Assembly: GCA_910575255.1 (NCBI GenBank)
Contig: CAJTEM010000039.1
Location: forward strand, 1-46,963
Length of the DNA stretch: 46,963 bases
From: Lachnospiraceae bacterium
Lineage (GTDB): Bacteria; Bacillota; Clostridia; Lachnospirales; Lachnospiraceae
Direction of reading: 5' to 3'
Positions 34,116-44,309 of the stretch are shown piece by piece. The position numbers were made by a program, and so were the translations under genes. Position 1 is the stretch's first letter. Every line of letters begins with the position of its first letter. The notes under the pieces are model-generated. The model was given only the letters and a program-made list of their open reading frames with translations, ran no database searches and was not told where the DNA came from.

Positions 34116-34328
34116 TTATATTGAAAATTGTCTTTCCACATACTCGACAAATTTTTTTCTCTTAATTAATCTTTTGTTCCCTACCCATAATACAAATGAA
34201 CATTTATCATCATTTGACAATTCCCGGATCCGATTTATACCAATTCCAGAATAGGCAGCAGCTTCCTCCACCGTCAAATTTAATTTTTCCCAGATTGGTA
34301 CTTCTTTTATCTTTTCTGTACTTCGCAA
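34116..34328 (-). CDS. xis: Tn916-type excisionase
   Basis: This 70-residue DNA-binding protein has VPIWEKLNLTVEEAAAYSGIG followed by INRIRELSNDD and GNKRLIKRKKFVEYVE, matching the Tn916 Xis pattern. It directs excision with the integrase 79 bases downstream. It starts at ATG 34328; an AGGAGG lies upstream in the 34330-34340 stretch. Confidence 0.92.
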   Translation of the reverse strand: MRSTEKIKEVPIWEKLNLTVEEAAAYSGIGINRIRELSNDDKCSFVLWVGNKRLIKRKKFVEYVERQFSI

Positions 34329-34365
34329 ATCACGCCATCCTCCTGTTAAATATCATTTCCTAAAA

Positions 34366-34449
34366 TAAAAAGGACTTGCCGAATTCGCAAATCCTTGCAC
34401 ATTCCCCACCCATAACAGCAAACAGGCTACCTTATATTGAGGTAGCCTG
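34366..34449 (-). terminator. Double terminator after the tape-measure C-terminal module
   Basis: Read on the minus strand, a perfect 10-bp stem (CAGGCTACCT with AGGTAGCCTG, 34449-34423) is followed by a second hairpin (AAGGA.TTGC arms around GAATT, 34397-34371) and TTTTTATTTT. These end the tape-measure transcript before xis. Confidence 0.75.
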
Positions 34450-34470
34450 CCCATCCAATATTTTACTATT

Positions 34471-37400
34471 TCATACTATAACGGAGCTGCTTCTTAATTC
34501 ACCTGCCATACGATTCTTTGCAAAATCATCAATCGCATTCTGAATCAATCCTACTGTCCGTTCACTGGCGTCTCCCTGTACAACAACAGAGTTATTAATA
34601 TTAATGTTTGGTTCAATGCTTCTAATAATAGATGGATCTATTAAACTCTGATTCGGACTCTGATTCAGACTCTGATTCAGAATATGCTTTTGATTCCGGT
34701 TCCATGGAGCGTCCTCTAATAACTGGTCACTCATTCGGGCTAACCGTTCATAGTTCTCCTTCCAGGAAGCCTTCGACTCAAACGGGTCACTCGTTTGAGA
34801 TAATTTCCAAAGCATGTCAACCTGGTCGGAATTAAACACACGGTCACCATAGTCTAACTGTCTAAGTGCTCCGTCTTTGGTAATCAGAACTTCGGAACCA
34901 AGTTCCTCTTCATCTGTCAACGCAATACCCTTTTGTGCATGTTTCGTCCCACTCCGATAGGCAATATCATAACCAAGTTCATCAAACTGCTTCTTGGTCA
35001 AAATTCCATCCGATTCTCTCCAGGCACCATCTTCGTCAACAAGGTAATAACCATTCCCGTCTTTTGCTTTGACTGCTGCATCCCTTGCCATGGAACCATC
35101 CGCAGTTAAATAATACCATTCACCACGTTTTCCCTGAATCCATTGAGATTTCTGCATCTCACCTGTATCTTTGTCGAAGTAATGCCAGTCACCTTGGGAA
35201 TCATCCCATTCTGTTTTCATATAACCGTCTTCATCGAAGCCGTATGTTTTTCCATTGATGTTGTAATAACCATCTTCTGCATACCAGTAATCACCGTCTT
35301 CCTGGTAGTCTTCACCAAACCACCATTTGCCACCCTTGCCTTTTTGCCATTTTCCCTGACTGGAGATATCCTCATAATCCCCATCACTACCATATCCTCC
35401 ACCTAATTCATCCATTCCCCTGGTCATATTGCTCCAGTCAATGCTGTTAATCTGGTATTGGATAGAAGCGATTGTATCAGCAAACACGCTTTGGAAAGAT
35501 TGAGTTGCCATTTCAGCAGAAGAGAAGGGGCTGGTCAGGTCTTCCGTTACTGCCATATTATACTCATCGGCGTAAAGTGTAAGAGTATCATATACTGTAG
35601 AGTAATTATTAGTAACCTGACCAAGATATTTCTTAATTACTTCTTCCTGAGCATCTAAATTAGTTCTAAGGTCTTCCAGTTCTTTTTCCTTAGCTTCCTT
35701 ATATGCATCCCCTTCTTCCTCTAGGGCATTCTTTTGTGACTCTACGGAATGTTCTCTCTGATATTCCGCTAAATCTTCTCTTGCTTTTGCAAGCTCCGCT
35801 TCCAACTGTAGACGCTGGGCAATATCAGCCCGGTCACTGGAAAGGGATAATACCTGAATTTGACGCTCCAACATAGCAATATTCCGGTTGTCGCTTGCAA
35901 TCTTTTTCTGGTATTCGTAAAGCTCTTTTTCTTCATCCAGTAAATCAATTTTAGCCTGGATTAGTTCTTCCATGGCATCGATTTCTTGGTTGATTGCTTC
36001 CTCCCGCAAGGCAATGATAGCATCCCTGGCCTCTTTAGTAGCCAGAGCGGCCTCCTGTTGGGCACTTCGATATTCATACAATTTTTCATTGTATTCTTCT
36101 AAAGTAATGTCTCCATTCCGGTAAGTTGCATTTAAGGCTTTAATAGCGGCCTTATATTCCTCAGCTTCCTTTTTGGCATTGATGATCTGCCTGGAATACA
36201 TAGCAACGGTAGTAAGACCACGGTCGGTCAACATTCCATCTTTTACCAGTCCATCATCACCAATCAGGGAAACCATATTAGAAAGTTCATTGTTAACCGA
36301 ATCCAGCTTCGATACAAGATCTTCTAATGGTTGAAACCGTAGTTCAAAAATCTGGTCTTTGAAATCCTCAACCGCATTGGCACAATTAATCATCTCTGAC
36401 TTAATACCAATCAGTTCTTCCTTCATTTCATACCATTTTTCCGTACCTTGCTCAATTCCTCCGGAATTCAGTTCATTATTCAATTCTTCATATTTCTCAG
36501 CCAGGGTATCATAGATTTCCTGCTGGTCGTAAATTAATTCCTGGTAATCATCCTGGTCTAAACGCTCACCCATCCGGTCACGTACACTAACCAGATCTTT
36601 CCGGTAATCCGTATACGCTTTCATGAGGCTGACAAGCTGATCGTAATCCTTGATGATGTTATCCAGTTTTATCTCTCTGGTTTTCTTTGCTTCGTCATTG
36701 ATTTCTTCGATTGCTTTTTCGCATTCTTTTGCTTTTTCATACCACTTTTGATAATCCTTAATCATTTCCTTGAGATTATCATCTTTTACCTCTTCAATGT
36801 CAAGCTCGCCATTCTGAATCTTATTGACATAGATATCAGACAGGCCTACAGAATTTGCTTCCTGCATATAACGATCATAGGCTGACTTGGACTGCTCCAG
36901 TTTTGCTTGCAGTTCATCAAACACAGTATCCTGAATTTCATTCTTTGCCCGCCAACCTTTTGCATCGGTAGCTTTCTTCTGTAATTCATCGATCTTTTCA
37001 TCGGTACGCTTGATTAGGGTTTCAATCCAGTCGTAAACTTCAGCAGCACTCTTTTTCTCTTTACTTCCGGAACCACCGCCAGAGCCACCGGAACCTCTTG
37101 AGGATTTGACTCCCCCACCTGTAAATTTAGTGTTTTTAAAGTTTGCTTCCAAATCTTCGGCAAACTGTTTTTGGTGAATTGCAGCAATGTCTGCATACTG
37201 GGATAGCACTTCATCCTTTGATACTACACTACCATCTTCATTGTAAGATTGGTAACTGGGATCATTAGCAATTGCTTCCATCCTGGCTTTAGTAGCGTAA
37301 TACTGCCGCCATGCATTCGTAGCAATTCCCAGAGAGTTGACAATGCTGGCTAATGCAGAGATGTCTCCACTTGGGTCAAGGGCTGCTTCTGCCATCATCT

Positions 37401-39219
37401 TTTGTACGATGTAGGAAACAAATGCATCTTCTGCTGTCCCTACGGCACCCGCCTCTTCTGCTAAAGCAAGGATTTCATCCGCAGTAGCATTGGTTAAATC
37501 CCTAGACTTCCATGCGGCCTCTGCTTTCCGCTCTGCTAAGGATGCATCCACTAATTCCTGTGCATTGGCAACGCCCATATTGGAGAGCATAGCTGTCGTT
37601 AAATCCGCAGTGCTTTCACTTACATGGTCAAGAACCCCAATGCTGTTAATCCATTCTGTCAGTAAACCATCAAAAGCAGACTGACAAGCAGTAATATCAC
37701 TGGGTGAATTTGAAATTGCATCAATAAAATTGGTATAAGCATCCCCTAATCCGGAGAAAGTTTCTTTGAATTTGTCATCATCTAACAGTTTATAATCAAA
37801 TGGTTCATAATCTGAGATGCTGGAATAGATTTTATCCAGTTCCTCAAATCCTTCTGACATCTCATTGATTGCGGAGATCATTTCCTCTTTGTTGAATGGA
37901 AGGATGGGAGAGGAAGCAGTGCCAGCATTTCTTTCCGCATCAACTAAAGCATTAATGTGTGATACTGTTTCTTCAGCAGTCTTACCAGTTTCATCTAATA
38001 ATTCTTTATACTCTTCATTCGATTCCAATACTTCCGGTGTCAATTCCCCTGCTTTTGATAATTCCTCTAATTGTTTTCGGGCAGAAGAGAAATCCGCAGA
38101 TTCCCACACTTCATTAAATTTATCGGTTACGTTTTCACCAGCACCACCAAACAGATTAGCATATCTATCCACAATCTCATTAATAGAATCCATATAAGAC
38201 TGGTCATAGTCTGGATTTAATGATGCCCTAAATTGGTCTAATTCTGGAACGGTTTCATATAATGTAGTTTTCAATCCATGGAGTGCGTCATCATAGGAAT
38301 TTAATTCCATGGTTAAATTTGCGAATCGGCCTTTTTGCTCTGCCGTATATTGATCGGCATCGGGATTTGCTAATTGGAAATCCTGGATCCGTTTTTCCAC
38401 ATCTTCTTTCCGCATCAATAAGTCTTCGTATTCTGACAATTGGAGTTTTGCTACCTCTAATTGGTTCCCTTGAAAGATCTCACCTGCATTACGTTGTCCA
38501 TAATTGCTATTACCGTTAAGGACTTGTGATGTATCCCATTCCCCGTATTGCTCATAGGTTGTTTTCTTATTTAAAAAGTCTAATGCGGTATCTCTGGCTT
38601 TCCCTTCCGCAACATCAAGTAAAACCTTATTTAGCTCAATTTGATGTTCTAACTCTTCATTTGCCTCTTTAAGTTTCTTCAGTTCTTCTTGTTCAACAAA
38701 GGTGAGGTTGGGTTTCTTTTCTAATTCCTCAATCCGATCTCCGGTACTCTTTAACTCAGAATTCAGCGATTCACTTTTAGATTTCAGGTTATTGAATTCT
38801 TCTGCCGCATTAATAGCAGTTTCTTTTAATTCTTGATAGGTAACTACTACTTGGTCAATAACATATGCAATAGCCTTAAACGCTAATGTAGTCGCCAAAG
38901 CAATTCCCATATTTGCTGCTACGTTTTTTAGAGTGGAGGCAAATTTTGAAGTAGAAGTGGAGGCTTGCTGTAGGTGATTTTGGTATGATTCTGCTATGTC
39001 ACCTGTTCCATCCCAGGTTTGGAGGAAAGATTTTAAACTATCATTTGTAATTTCCATTTCACCTACAAAACCATCTGAAAAGTCAAATTCGAAACCATCA
39101 TTAATAGAAGATTGTATGTCTAAAATTATTTTTTTAGTTTCTTCACTTATTTCTGGTAATTTCTTTTTAAAGTTATCAAGAAAATTTGTCCATCCGTCAT
39201 CACTGTCATAGTTTACAAC
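34471..39219 (-). pseudogene. Phage tail tape-measure protein, C-terminal module, 5' truncated, with choline-binding-type repeats
   Basis: The frame is open from about 39219, but the first ATG (39057) lies inside conserved sequence and has no ribosome site, so the 5' end is missing. From that ATG it gives 1528 residues. The order is a hydrophobic helix pair (about 40-70), long coiled coils, a Gly/Ser-rich break near residue 650, more coiled coil, then about 105 residues of choline-binding-type repeats (about 1230-1335, DNA 35060-35370). Next comes the tape-measure C-terminal signature (SGTKHAQKGIALTDEEELGSE, DYGDRVFNSDQ) and the NININNSVVVQGD tail. Tape-measure proteins set phage tail length and can act on the wall during injection. 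Three 12-bp tandem repeats (34645-34680) encode NQS-type residues. It could still be translated by coupling, but nothing upstream supports that. Confidence 0.75.
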
Positions 39220-39286
39220 GATTTTAATATATGATATACTTTTTATAAATTACTTGGAATAATTTATAAAAATGAGGATAAGACAA

Positions 39287-39760
39287 ATGGATAATGATAG
39301 ATTAGTAATTTGCCGGAAATGTATAGAAGATTTCAAATCTATACCTTATACAACACCATTTCAATATAGAGGTTTATATACAAATTTTAAAGTTCCAGAT
39401 GATAATTTATGTAATATATGCAAAGAAAAATTATATATTACAGAGGTTACAAAAGATGAGATAAAGATTCTGTATTCAATATCTCATGATAATTCTTTTC
39501 TTCATGAAATGATAAAACTCAAAGAAACCGATCCAATTGAGTATCAATTAAAATTATCTCAATTCAAAAACCATGTGCAACAACAAAAGATGGCGCAAGA
39601 AGAACAAAATACCAATAGATTAAAATGCCCATACTGCAATAGTACTAATGTAAGAAAAATTGGTAGTGGCGAGAGGGCAATGTCTGTTTTAGGGTGGGGA
39701 TTATTGAGCAAAAAAATCAATAAATCATTTAAATGTAATAATTGTGGGGGAACCTTCTAA
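39287..39760 (+). CDS. Zinc-ribbon small protein 1, divergent from the tape-measure C-terminal module
   Basis: This is a 157-residue protein of unknown function. The N-terminus has two Cys pairs (VICRKC and NLCNICKEKL), the middle is a charged helix, and the last ~45 residues are a zinc ribbon (CPYCNSTNVRKIGSGERAMS to CNNCGGTF). The start at 39287 follows GAGGA by 9 bases; an ATG at 39272 overlaps that site. Three more proteins with the same end are at 40876, 41512 (truncated) and 45615. It begins 67 bases from the broken 5' end of the tape-measure module, facing away. Very AT-rich. Confidence 0.7.
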   Translation: MDNDRLVICRKCIEDFKSIPYTTPFQYRGLYTNFKVPDDNLCNICKEKLYITEVTKDEIKILYSISHDNSFLHEMIKLKETDPIEYQLKLSQFKNHVQQQKMAQEEQNTNRLKCPYCNSTNVRKIGSGERAMSVLGWGLLSKKINKSFKCNNCGGTF

Positions 39761-39796
39761 GTCATAAAAACACCTTCTTTCAAATTATTAGAATCA

Positions 39797-39857
39797 AATA
39801 AGGCTGCTCTATAAAATACACTGTGTTAATAATGTGTTTTATACAGAAGCCTTATTT
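39797..39857 (+). terminator. Long terminator after zinc-ribbon gene 1
   Basis: AATAAGGCT.CT.TATAAAA.ACAC pairs with GTG.TTTTATA.AG.AGCCTTATT across about 10 bases, followed by a TTTT run. It abuts the stop codon of the alternative tape-measure module on the other strand and could serve both. Confidence 0.75.
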
Positions 39858-40751
39858 TTACTGTTTACTAATTAATTCCTCATATACCGCAATCTGACCT
39901 GCAAGATCAGGTGCATAGAAATCTGTGATTACACCTGAATAATCGATGTAGTCTTTTTCGTTTTTAACACGGGTATCAGATAACTCATATTTGCCAAATT
40001 CTTTCTTATAAGCATCTACCGTATCATCAGCTGCTTGTTTGGCATTGGATTCTAATTCTTTTTCCTTAAGAGCCTGTTGCATAGTAAGCTCTTTTGTTAT
40101 CTCTTGTAACCGTTCCAGTTCGCCTTTTTCTGCATAGGTGAGATGGTCTTTCGCATTAAGTTCATCTATCCTTTCCCCTTGAGTTTTCAATTCAGAAGAT
40201 ATAGATTCTAATTCTGATTTTACAGACTCATAAGAGGAAACAGAATTATCCATTTTCTCCTTAGCAATCTCAACACGATTAATATAGTTACTAATAGCAG
40301 TAGCTGCTAATTCTATCCCTTTTGTTATCGCGAACATTGCTGCCATGTTGAGTGCGGTTGCGAGGGCCTGGAAAGCAATAGTGGCTGCTTTAGCAGAGAA
40401 GGACATAGTATTTAAGGATGCTCTGAATCCCTCAGTTGTCATTTCTCCATTTTTACAGGTTTTAGCATAGTCAATGATTCTCTCATCGATATTCTCCATC
40501 TGTTCTGCTAATGCTTCTGCGCTGAGAGATGAGGTGTTGAATTTTTCTTTGAACTCATCAAACTGTGATAATACTTCTGGTGTTAGGGTGCTTTTTTCTT
40601 TTTTATTACTGAAAAGTGAAGCAAATGCTCCGTCTTCACCAAATAGGTTACCAATCTTAACATTTTTGACAAATTCATTCCATTTTTTCTTTATTTCATC
40701 TATTGTACTTCCAAATATAGCAAGTTCGTTGTTTACTGTTGAAAAAATCAT
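39858..40751 (-). pseudogene. Alternative tape-measure middle module, truncated at both ends
   Basis: This frame of 297 residues is paralogous to the N-terminal part of the 34471-39219 module. It has a similar paired hydrophobic helix (residues ~128-165), then SELKTQGERIDELNAKDHLT against SELKSTGDRIEELEKKPNLT, and both reach a Y-EEL/Y-EDL segment. This copy stops there with TAA. No ribosome site precedes the first ATG (40751), which lies in tape-measure-like sequence. It therefore looks like an orphan cassette rather than a complete gene. A zinc-ribbon gene starts 125 bases away, divergently, as for the larger module. Confidence 0.7.
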
Positions 40752-40875
40752 ACAATTTATATATATGTTGTGGAGACATACGGTGCGTTTGTGGAGAACG
40801 CAGTTTTATACCATGTGGGGTGGTATTTTTGTTTTAAATATGCTATAATTTAGAAAAACTTTGAGGTGAATAAGT

Positions 40876-41448
40876 ATGGGAAAAGTAATGTATTGCGAAA
40901 AATGTGGAGACGTTGGATATATTTTATTTCGTAAAAGATGTAAAAACTGTGGTATACAATTAAAAATATTATCAAAGGAAATGAAACAAAAATATAATAT
41001 CTTTAATGACAGTTGGTCGGAAATTTTATCACAATTAAACGGTTTCTCTAATAATACTATTATTGGAACTATTAACGAGGAACTTGCTTTAAGAGAAGAA
41101 CTGATTTCTCGTACTAATAATTTTGTCATGAATGAACTTGCTGATAATCCTATATTTTCTTTAGAAACTTATAACATTCAGATTGAAAAAGAACGTGAAA
41201 CAAATAAAGATCTTGCAGAGTTTCATCATCAACAAAGTCGTAAGCAACAAGCAAAAAATCTAGCCAAAATGCAACAAGAAAAAGATAAGCAAAATTGTAT
41301 TCCTAAATGTCCCATTTGTGGTTCAACAAATATAAATAAGATTACAATAGGAAATAGGGCAGTAAAGACCGCAGTTTTTGGTGTTGTTGGAGCAGTAGAT
41401 GATGCTGGAAAAACATATAAATGTAATAATTGTGGTAGTAAGTTTTAA
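40876..41448 (+). CDS. Zinc-ribbon small protein 2, divergent from the alternative tape-measure module
   Basis: This 190-residue protein has an N-terminal pair of Cys pairs (YCEKCGD, CKNCGIQLKIL), a charged helical middle and a C-terminal zinc ribbon (CPICGSTNINKITIGNRAVK to CNNCGSKF). The ribbon is clearly related to that of 39287-39760. GAGGTG lies 8 bases before the ATG. A hairpin plus T run (40814-40837) and a TATAAT at about 40848 lie in the divergent gap. Function unknown; nucleic-acid binding or partnering with the adjacent module are guesses. Confidence 0.7.
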   Translation: MGKVMYCEKCGDVGYILFRKRCKNCGIQLKILSKEMKQKYNIFNDSWSEILSQLNGFSNNTIIGTINEELALREELISRTNNFVMNELADNPIFSLETYNIQIEKERETNKDLAEFHHQQSRKQQAKNLAKMQQEKDKQNCIPKCPICGSTNINKITIGNRAVKTAVFGVVGAVDDAGKTYKCNNCGSKF

Positions 41449-41511
41449 ACAATCAATTGGAAAAATATGATAAAATGAATTTTATAATAAGTTGATTCGG
41501 AGGAAGCATTA

Positions 41512-41838
41512 ATGCTTTGTTACTGTAAAAAATGTGGGAGAGTAGTGCAACGAACTTCTAAAAATTTGGAAAAGCCATGCGACTATTGTAATAACAGTTT
41601 AAAAATAGTTCCAAAAGAATTTACGGCAAGTGGGTTAGAAACATGTTTAGAAGATGAATTAAAACAACAATTTATTGATGAATATATCAAATCATCTCCT
41701 GAATTTGACCAATATCTATTCGAACATCGAGATGAAGATTTAGCAAAGCGTAGGATGGAAAATAAAACAAAGCTAGATCACGGAAAACAAATCCTAGAAG
41801 AACAATCTCGTCTACCAGGATGTCCAACTTGTACTTGA
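41512..41838 (+). pseudogene. Zinc-ribbon small protein 3, truncated in its C-terminal ribbon
   Basis: This frame of 108 residues begins like its neighbour (YCKKCGR, CDYCNNSLKIVPKEF) behind a good GGAGGAAG site. It breaks off at GCPTCT just where the ribbon should continue. The TGA arises in unrelated DNA that belongs to the end of the minus-strand gene at 41812-42183, so a recombination junction lies near 41830. It is 63 bases after zinc-ribbon gene 2, making a tandem pair. Confidence 0.65.
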
Positions 41839-42183
41839 ACCATCATACTTTAAATATTCTGGGATATAGTAACACATAATATGATTAAAATTACTATCTC
41901 TTAGACAACTAATATAAAATATGGGAGAATTATCTAATTCAAATTGTGTCTTTTCTAAATCAATTTGTACTTGAACCAATCTATTAGCTGATATTGCTAC
42001 CCATATAGAGGCAATAGATAAAGATGCCATTACAATGGTTTCAAAATATATCTTTAAATGATTTAATAGCGGGCAGATAATATTATCAATTTTTTTAATT
42101 GGCTTTTTAAAAATATAAGTTATAATAAAAATCCAAGATATAATTGTAAACCCAAGAAAAATATTTCTAAATATAAAGATCAT
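41812..42183 (-). CDS. Membrane protein of unknown function, C-terminus altered at a junction
   Basis: This frame of 123 residues has two or three hydrophobic segments (IFIFRNIFLGFTIISWIFII near the N-terminus, ETIVMASLSIASIWVAISAN in the middle). AAGGAA lies 6 bases before the ATG. It ends in a Ser/Thr/Trp stretch that is antisense to the truncated zinc-ribbon gene, so the natural C-terminus has probably been lost. It follows 42288-42620 on the same strand. Family not recognised; AT-rich. Confidence 0.5.
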   Translation of the reverse strand: MIFIFRNIFLGFTIISWIFIITYIFKKPIKKIDNIICPLLNHLKIYFETIVMASLSIASIWVAISANRLVQVQIDLEKTQFELDNSPIFYISCLRDSNFNHIMCYYIPEYLKYDGSSTSWTSW

Positions 42184-42287
42184 AGATTATTCCTTTGTCA
42201 AAATCACATGATTTAATGAATATTGTTATTTTTTAAATATAAAAATTGTTTTACATAATCATTCCAATTCAAATGATTTGGACTTTA

Positions 42288-42620
42288 CTACTTAGATTTT
42301 TGATCTCCTATTATATATCCGATCACTAATGTTAATAGTGGTACAAATATTCCCCAGATTTCTTTTACCAACTCAAAATTATCTCTGAAAAAATACGAGC
42401 AAAATGTACCTACTAATAAAATAAGAAACGATATAAGTAAAGCAATATATAATTCTGGATTTCGATTTCCAAATATTCTATCAAACAAACTTTCATTACC
42501 TCCTGGTATATTATTAATTACTTGATGAATCAAATCTGTTTTTATGTCTGTATTCAAATCAGAAGATGTAAGTTCTGTTATCATTTTAGCGGTGCTTTCG
42601 CTTTTCTTTTTCGTAACCAT
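42288..42620 (-). CDS. Small membrane protein with two transmembrane helices
   Basis: This 110-residue protein starts at ATG 42620 (GGTGG 5 bases upstream) rather than at the upstream GTG. The N-terminal half is soluble and charged. The second half has two membrane helices (ALLISFLILLVGTFCSYFF and IWGIFVPLLTLVIGYIIG) and ends in GDQKSK. Its stop is 104 bases before the next minus-strand gene. Function unknown. Confidence 0.6.
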   Translation of the reverse strand: MVTKKKSESTAKMITELTSSDLNTDIKTDLIHQVINNIPGGNESLFDRIFGNRNPELYIALLISFLILLVGTFCSYFFRDNFELVKEIWGIFVPLLTLVIGYIIGDQKSK

Positions 42621-42634
42621 ATTACCCACCTTAT

Positions 42635-43003
42635 CTAATAAATATATAATGTATAATACATCATTCTAGGATTATTTGAATTTGGTCTGCTAAAATGATA
42701 GTGACAGAATAATATTTTTCCATCTGTAAATGTTGCTATTCCTGTTGGGTTTTGGGTTCCATTCCCAAAAGGATTGCTTCCATTAGTAATAATTAATTCT
42801 AAAAAATTTTCATTATGTCTTCCTAAAGAAACATTAACATCTTCATCGGGATTTCCTGATTTAAAAGTCCATAATAAATCTAATTCAAAATCATATTCTG
42901 GTTTTAAATCAATATGTAATTTTGCATTTGATATACTTGATTTTAATATAAAGTTACCACTAGCAATAACTTTAATATCATCACTATATTGTTCAACTTT
43001 CAT
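42635..43003 (-). CDS. Hypothetical protein, DUF6864-like
   Basis: This 122-residue soluble protein is rich in beta-strand-like sequence. The ...ITNGSNPFGNGTQNPTGIAT... core and the C-terminal YYTLYIY resemble the DUF6864 pattern as I remember it, so the family is a tentative call. GGAG lies 8 bases before the ATG. It is 14 bases from the two-helix membrane protein, so the two are probably cotranscribed. Function unknown. Confidence 0.55.
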   Translation of the reverse strand: MKVEQYSDDIKVIASGNFILKSSISNAKLHIDLKPEYDFELDLLWTFKSGNPDEDVNVSLGRHNENFLELIITNGSNPFGNGTQNPTGIATFTDGKILFCHYHFSRPNSNNPRMMYYTLYIY

Positions 43004-43093
43004 AAGAATATCTCCAAATGGTAAGTTTTGGTAAGTTTTCTTATATTATACTACAAGCATTTGGATAATTCTACAAAAAATTACTCAATTTAA

Positions 43094-43574
43094 TCTTTTA
43101 TTGCTTATTTCTTTTCATCACCCTGTTTTCCAAGCCAGCAGTGATGTTGTGTAATTTGTGCCAATAGAGCAGTAGTGATTGTGCAATAAATTGTAAGGTT
43201 AATTGTATGTCACTAAAGTTCGTTCCTCTGTTGGCTCCACATAGCCTTTCGCTATGGTTACGGACTGTATATTGTAGCAACGAGACACAATTACGCCTGT
43301 GCCCCTCTATGTCTTGTCAGCCTCTCGCACGATATATTATGACATTACACTATCAATCTAACACATACCGTGTCGGGATTACCATTTTTGTACTATATAC
43401 TTATTCTCTCATGAAGCATAGAAAATCTATACCTTTTATTTCATCAATCAAGTACCTGTTACCAGGCTTACGGCTTCCCCCGATATTCGACAATTTTAGT
43501 TTTAAAACTAAGGTTAGTCTGTTTAATAAACGATTATTTTACAGAACACTCTCTATGTTGGCTACATGGCATTA
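43094..43574 (-). ncRNA. Transposase-less IS110-like non-coding region (possible orphan bridge-RNA relic)
   Basis: There is no credible gene here. On the minus strand the order CCATAG-hairpin-CTATG, GGAGC, ACAG, GG, ACGAA and TTTAGTGAC (43258-43207) parallels the IS110 3' region (46399-46320: CCATAGGG-hairpin-CCCTGT, GGAGC, ACAGG, CGGGACGAA, AGTTAGGAC). A GGCTGACAAGACATAGAGGG stretch lies upstream, like the GTCAGTAAGAC of the IS110 copy. It directly follows the broken tape-measure middle piece. The alignment was done by eye, so the call is tentative. Confidence 0.35.
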
Positions 43575-44309
43575 TTATGCAGCTTTATAAAAAGGGACTT
43601 GTAAACTATGAAATTTTGTAACATTGTTTGTTAATCCTAACCCATTTGCGCCTAAGATACCACTAGCTCCAATACTAATAGTTCCTAGACTTCCTAGTGT
43701 AGATGTTAATGTTTCTACTACACTTAAAACAGAATTAAACCCGTTTGTAACACTAATTAAAGCATCAGTATCAATTACATTATTTACAATAGAAGTCCAT
43801 GTATTGCCAAGCCTATTTAAACTTCCAGAAAGGTTATTGGCAGATTTCATAGCTTCTTCCATTGCTGAGCCAGATCCCTGATTATATAAATCCAGCATAT
43901 TATAGTAGCTGTCAAAATCTGATAAAATAGCAGCAAGAGTATTTGCATGATATTTTGAACCAATATCATTTAAAATGTTAGATCTTAATATAGAACCTTC
44001 TGGCAGTTCAGTAAATGATTCTGATAGTTCTTTTAATAATTCGATAGGTGTTTTTAATATTTCTGCTCCATTGACAAATTTTGTCATTGAAATATCAAGT
44101 TCATCAAATACATCTACAATCGGCTGTTTAGTAGTATCTTGAAGATTAATAAAAATACTTTTTAATGCATTACCAACTTCTGAACCAGATTCTCTTGTCT
44201 TGGAGACAGCAACCGCAGTTAGTGCAGATAATTCATCAATTTGAACACCATATTGAGCAGCGATTGAAGCTGCCTCAGATGTTGCCTGTGCCATATCCTT
44301 CATCCTCAA
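43575..44309 (-). pseudogene. Tape-measure protein, middle piece, broken at both ends
   Basis: This frame of 244 residues is tape-measure core sequence: DELSALTAVAVSKTRESGSE, VGNALKSIFINLQ and LKELSESFTELPEG, then a hydrophobic Gly-rich stretch. It ends in KFHSLQVPFYKAA, which comes from non-tape-measure DNA. Its beginning overlaps the preceding N-terminal piece by 35 bases in another frame and repeats a homologous segment (compare QMGNAFKGILMNL with EVGNALKSIFINL). The junction therefore looks like recombination between two tape-measure copies, not a simple frameshift. Confidence 0.75.

Noticed and set aside
34632-34835. Ser/Asp-rich plus-strand frame (SDSDSDSD)
   Set aside because: It arises from three 12-bp tandem repeats that encode NQS-type residues of the tape-measure gene on the other strand.
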